Source of the DNA: Helicobacteraceae bacterium
GTDB lineage: Bacteria > Campylobacterota > Campylobacteria > Campylobacterales > Sulfurimonadaceae
NCBI GenBank assembly: GCA_027057185.1
Contig: JALUJE010000204.1
Span: forward strand, 1-8,710
Length of the DNA: 8,710 nucleotides
Direction of reading: 5' to 3'
Positions 5,819 to 8,710 of this stretch are shown in pieces. Positions within the stretch are counted from its first letter, which is position 1, and every line of letters begins with the position of its first letter. The notes beneath the pieces were generated by a model, which was not told where the DNA came from, made no database searches, and saw only the letters and a program-made list of their open reading frames with translations. The position numbers and the translations under genes are program-made.

Positions 5819-8575
5819 CTACGCCAGTACCTCACTACAGCGCTGACACAAATGCGTTGCATCAGAACTTTTATATTTCCAGCATCGGGGACATTTAGCA
5901 TCTTGGGCATAACCAATAACAAACGTATCACCCTCAACCTTAAAACGTCCGAGCGCCTCATGAATTTCGTGCGTATTGACTCCCGAGACAACAAACCAGT
6001 CTTCAAGTTCCGTGGCATCCAAGGTGCTTAGTGTTGTCGAAGCACTTGTCACAACCAACTCCAGTGTTGCCTTGATTTTTTTCTCTTTTTTCAGCATATC
6101 TACCACTTCAAAAAATGCATCACGTGCCTGAAGCATGTAGTTTTCATCAAACACCACTGAGAAAGTCTCCATGTTGCTATAGGTAAAATCAAAAATCGTC
6201 TCATTCTCTTCTTTAATGACCGGCGGCGCATACATAATAATTTCATCGGCAGTATAGGTTAACACCGGTGCAATCAGCAATACCATCTGTTTGGCAATTA
6301 ATGCCATAGCACTTTGTGATGAGCGACGGTGATGTGACTCTTTGGCATCACAATAGAGTCGGTCTTTCGTCAAGTCCATATAGATACCGCTTAGTTCATT
6401 GACTACAAAATGGTTCAGCAGTCCCATACCATTGACAAAATTGTACTCATTAAAAGCAGCGTGTACGGCTCTAAATACATCATCGGCTTTACTGACAATC
6501 CACTGATCTAAAATGCCCATGGCTTCAAAAGGCACCACGGTTTCAAGGTCATTAATATTGGCCATTAAAAAACGAAACGTATTGCGTAACTTACGGTAAC
6601 TCTCAGCTGTCTGTTTTAAAATATCATCAGAAATTTTTTGATCGTTCTGATAATCGGTCATCGCAACCCATAAGCGCAAAATCTCCGAACCATACTGCTT
6701 AATAACCTTGTCGGGTGCTAAGACATTGCCTTTTGATTTACTCATTTTTTGCCCGTTGGCATCATTGGTAAAGCCGTGGGTAATCACATTGGCATAAGGC
6801 GCTTGATGCTGCACGGCACAACTAAGAAACAGTGAGGACTGAAACCAGCCGCGATGTTGGTCAGAACCTTCGAGATAAACATCTGCCGGGTAACTTCCCG
6901 CATCGTAGTTACGTGACTTCAATACCGCGTTCCACGTCGCCCCACTGTCAAACCAGACATCTAAAATATCGCTTACTTTTTCCAACTCGTCGGCACGGTA
7001 ACCACTGCCGGGATACAACAGAGATTCTATTGGCAGTGTATACCAGGCATCACTACCCTGCATCTCAAACACCATGGCAATAAAATTTAAAACTTTCTCG
7101 TCCAAAAGTACTTCACCCGTCGCTTTGACACGGAAAAAAGCAATGGGAACGCCCCAGTCACGCTGACGTGAAATACACCAGTCGGGACGGTTCTCTACCA
7201 TAGCATTAAGTCGGTTTCGTCCACTTTCGGGGTAAAATGTCGTCTGAGCAACCTCATGGAGGGCAATATCCCGCAGGGTTTGCAACGCTCCTTCGGGCGT
7301 ACCGTCTACTGAAATAAACCACTGTTTGGTAGCACGAAAAATGAGTGGTGTATGCGAACGCCAGCAATGTGGGTACGAATGCACAAACGTATTGACATGT
7401 AACAGTGACGTTCCTAAAAGCTTTAAGATGGCATCGTTACATTTAAAAATATGTTTTCCAACAAACGTTTCAGCATCGGGCAGAAGTTTTTCACGTACAA
7501 TCGTTTCGTCGAAACAGCCACTCTCGTTAACCGGCATAATGACATCGAGATGGTATTTTAGACCAATACGATAGTCGTCTTCACCATGTCCCGGTGCGGT
7601 ATGAACACATCCCGTACCATTTTCCATGAGTACATGTTCTCCCAGAACTATCTGGGAACGCCGCCCGTTAAGCGGGTTGATTGCATGTAGGTTCTCCAAC
7701 ACCGTCGCATCAAACTCCTGAACAATGTTGCCGGTCACAATGTCTTGTTCACGCAGTGTCTCATACAATGCTTTAGCAACAATATAGCCATCACTGCTAC
7801 GCACATAGCTCTCGTGAGGATTGAGCGAGATGGCAACATTGGCAGGTAATGTCCATGGTGTTGTCGTCCAGATCACAATGGCAGCACTGCCTTCAATGGA
7901 TGCACGAATTTTTGACTCATCACTCAACTCAAATGCTACATAGACAGAGTAGGACTCTTTGTCCTCATATTCTACCTCGGCTTCGGCTAAAGCAGTTCGC
8001 TCTGCCCAACTCCAAAACACAGGTTTGGAACGCTCTACGAGAAGCCCCTTTTTGGCAACATCACATAACGTACGGTAGATGTTGGCTTCAAAGGTATAAT
8101 CCATGGTGAGGTAGGGATGCTCCCAATCAGCCAAAATACCCAGCTTTTTAAACTCATCGCGCTGAACATCGACAAAATTTGCGGCATGTTCACGACAGAG
8201 CTTGCGTATCTCTCCCGTACTTAAACACTCTTTTTTCTGCTTGCCGCCAAGCTTCTTCTCGACTTGTTGCTCAATGGGCAGTCCGTGGCAATCCCAACCC
8301 GGTGTAAAACGTACCGACTTCCCGTTAAAATAGTGGTGTTTGACAATAATATCTTTTAAAATTTTATTTAGAGCGTGCCCAATATGCGTATGGCCATTGG
8401 CATAAGGCGGGCCATCATGCAGGGTAAAACTCTCACAGCCTTTACGATTGGTTTTCATCTGTTCATAGATGTCATTCTCATACCATGAAGCATACCGTTT
8501 TGGTTCATTTTGCATTAAATTTCCGCGCATGGGAAACTGTGTTGTAGGTAGAAGTAGAGTCTCTTTGTAGTCCAT
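5819..8575 (-). CDS. ileS: Isoleucyl-tRNA synthetase
   Basis: The enzyme charges tRNA-Ile with isoleucine in the cytoplasm and edits mischarged valine. The 918-aa protein is full length for the bacterial type. The class I signature appears as PPYANGHTHIGHAL (HIGH at 64-67), and the second as QKMSKSKGNV (KMSKS at 610-614). TPGWDCHGLPIEQQ (91-104), DWCISRQRDWGVPI (465-478) and LEGSDQHRGWFQSSL (568-582) are typical IleRS motifs. The CP1 editing domain has the threonine-rich WTTTPWTLPAN (236-246) and HTAPGHGEDDY (325-335). The C-terminus carries an intact zinc-binding set at Cys895, Cys898, Cys910 and Cys913, as in E. coli IleRS. The ATG at 8575 has AAGG at 8585-8582 with a 6-nt spacer. It is the first gene of the minus-strand cluster and its TAG stop directly abuts the ATG of the 41-aa ORF. 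Confidence 0.98.
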   Translation of the reverse strand: MDYKETLLLPTTQFPMRGNLMQNEPKRYASWYENDIYEQMKTNRKGCESFTLHDGPPYANGHTHIGHALNKILKDIIVKHHYFNGKSVRFTPGWDCHGLPIEQQVEKKLGGKQKKECLSTGEIRKLCREHAANFVDVQRDEFKKLGILADWEHPYLTMDYTFEANIYRTLCDVAKKGLLVERSKPVFWSWAERTALAEAEVEYEDKESYSVYVAFELSDESKIRASIEGSAAIVIWTTTPWTLPANVAISLNPHESYVRSSDGYIVAKALYETLREQDIVTGNIVQEFDATVLENLHAINPLNGRRSQIVLGEHVLMENGTGCVHTAPGHGEDDYRIGLKYHLDVIMPVNESGCFDETIVREKLLPDAETFVGKHIFKCNDAILKLLGTSLLHVNTFVHSYPHCWRSHTPLIFRATKQWFISVDGTPEGALQTLRDIALHEVAQTTFYPESGRNRLNAMVENRPDWCISRQRDWGVPIAFFRVKATGEVLLDEKVLNFIAMVFEMQGSDAWYTLPIESLLYPGSGYRADELEKVSDILDVWFDSGATWNAVLKSRNYDAGSYPADVYLEGSDQHRGWFQSSLFLSCAVQHQAPYANVITHGFTNDANGQKMSKSKGNVLAPDKVIKQYGSEILRLWVAMTDYQNDQKISDDILKQTAESYRKLRNTFRFLMANINDLETVVPFEAMGILDQWIVSKADDVFRAVHAAFNEYNFVNGMGLLNHFVVNELSGIYMDLTKDRLYCDAKESHHRRSSQSAMALIAKQMVLLIAPVLTYTADEIIMYAPPVIKEENETIFDFTYSNMETFSVVFDENYMLQARDAFFEVVDMLKKEKKIKATLELVVTSASTTLSTLDATELEDWFVVSGVNTHEIHEALGRFKVEGDTFVIGYAQDAKCPRCWKYKSSDATHLCQRCSEVLA

Positions 8576-8614
8576 TAAAAACCTTGATGAATCATTCTTA
8601 TTTAAAATTTTTGC

Positions 8615-8620
8615 ATTATA
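8615..8620 (-). promoter_or_regulatory. -10 element of the ileS operon promoter
   Basis: The minus strand reads GGTATAATGC here, an exact TATAAT. The predicted transcription start is near 8608, giving a leader of about 33 nt before the ileS ATG. No good -35 box is seen at the usual distance (GATGAT at 8643-8638), which is common in Campylobacterota. No T-box-like or other structured leader fits in this short space. Confidence 0.6.
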
Positions 8621-8710
8621 CCTTTTGCGGCATTAAAATCATCTGATGGACTGTACTGACACTTATTGCTATGGCTCAATTTAACGCTTACTCTCCTTAC
8701 CATTGTTCGC

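Larger units (their letters stand above)
793..8608 (-). other. Inferred polycistronic unit: ileS, 41-aa ORF, gatA, guaB, metX, xseB, nitrilase-like gene
   Basis: Seven same-strand genes follow one promoter. The junctions are: ileS to small ORF, 0 nt; small ORF to gatA, 4-nt overlap (GTGA); gatA to guaB, 20-nt gap; guaB to metX, about 17 nt if metX starts at 2874; metX to xseB, 8-nt overlap; xseB to nitrilase-like gene, 4-nt overlap (GTGA). No hairpin plus T-run was seen in any gap. Co-transcription is an inference from spacing; internal promoters inside coding sequence cannot be ruled out. Confidence 0.65.

Noticed and set aside
8671..8710. Plus-strand open frame starting at ATG 8671 (MAQFNAYSPYHCS) and running off the edge
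   Set aside because: Only 13 codons are visible and no ribosome binding site lies at a usable distance. It could be real but cannot be supported.
8681..8710. Possible 3' end of a minus-strand gene (NNGKESKR then TAA)
   Set aside because: Nine codons are too few to separate from chance; another frame of the same strand is open as well.
1..8710. A novel defence, mobile or secondary-metabolite system
   Set aside because: No transposase, integrase, CRISPR repeat, toxin-antitoxin pair, tRNA or biosynthetic gene set was found. Apart from the partial left-edge gene and the PAS gene, the window is a housekeeping operon.

Overview
The window looks like chromosomal DNA from a Campylobacterota (Epsilonproteobacteria) bacterium, probably a Sulfurovum-, Sulfurimonas- or Sulfuricurvum-like environmental sulfur oxidiser. 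The basis is the gene order ileS - small membrane ORF - gatA - guaB - metX, the dense overlaps between genes, and a stand-alone Aer/CetB-type PAS protein. I recall the ileS - small ORF - gatA - guaB order from Campylobacter. The genus cannot be fixed by reading alone.

Layout. At the left edge (1-109, minus strand) is the start of an AT-rich gene that runs out of the window, possibly an AAA-type ATPase. A 123-bp divergent intergenic region (110-232) follows. It holds a promoter with an exact -10 box and an imperfect ~22-bp direct repeat. The plus-strand gene at 233-796 encodes a soluble Aer/CetB-like PAS sensor. Everything from 8575 back to 793 is one tightly packed minus-strand gene cluster, read in this order: ileS, a 41-aa single-span membrane ORF, gatA, guaB, metX, xseB and a nitrilase-superfamily gene. 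A TATAAT box lies just upstream of ileS. The last 135 bp (8576-8710) hold that promoter and no gene I can support.

How the genes work together. IleRS charges tRNA-Ile. GatA is the amidase subunit of the tRNA-dependent amidotransferase that makes Gln-tRNA (and often Asn-tRNA). GuaB makes XMP for guanine nucleotides. MetX acylates homoserine for methionine synthesis. XseB is the small subunit of exonuclease VII. The final gene belongs to the carbon-nitrogen hydrolase family but appears to lack its catalytic Cys and Lys. Junctions are adjacent, overlap by 4 or 8 nt, or leave gaps of about 20 nt, so a single transcript with translational coupling is the simplest model.

No mobile element, CRISPR array, rRNA, tRNA or defence system was recognised. 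This is mainly housekeeping DNA. The points most worth a second look are the hidden 41-aa membrane ORF, the degenerate nitrilase, the metX gene with no canonical start codon in the expected place, and the direct repeat in the divergent promoter.
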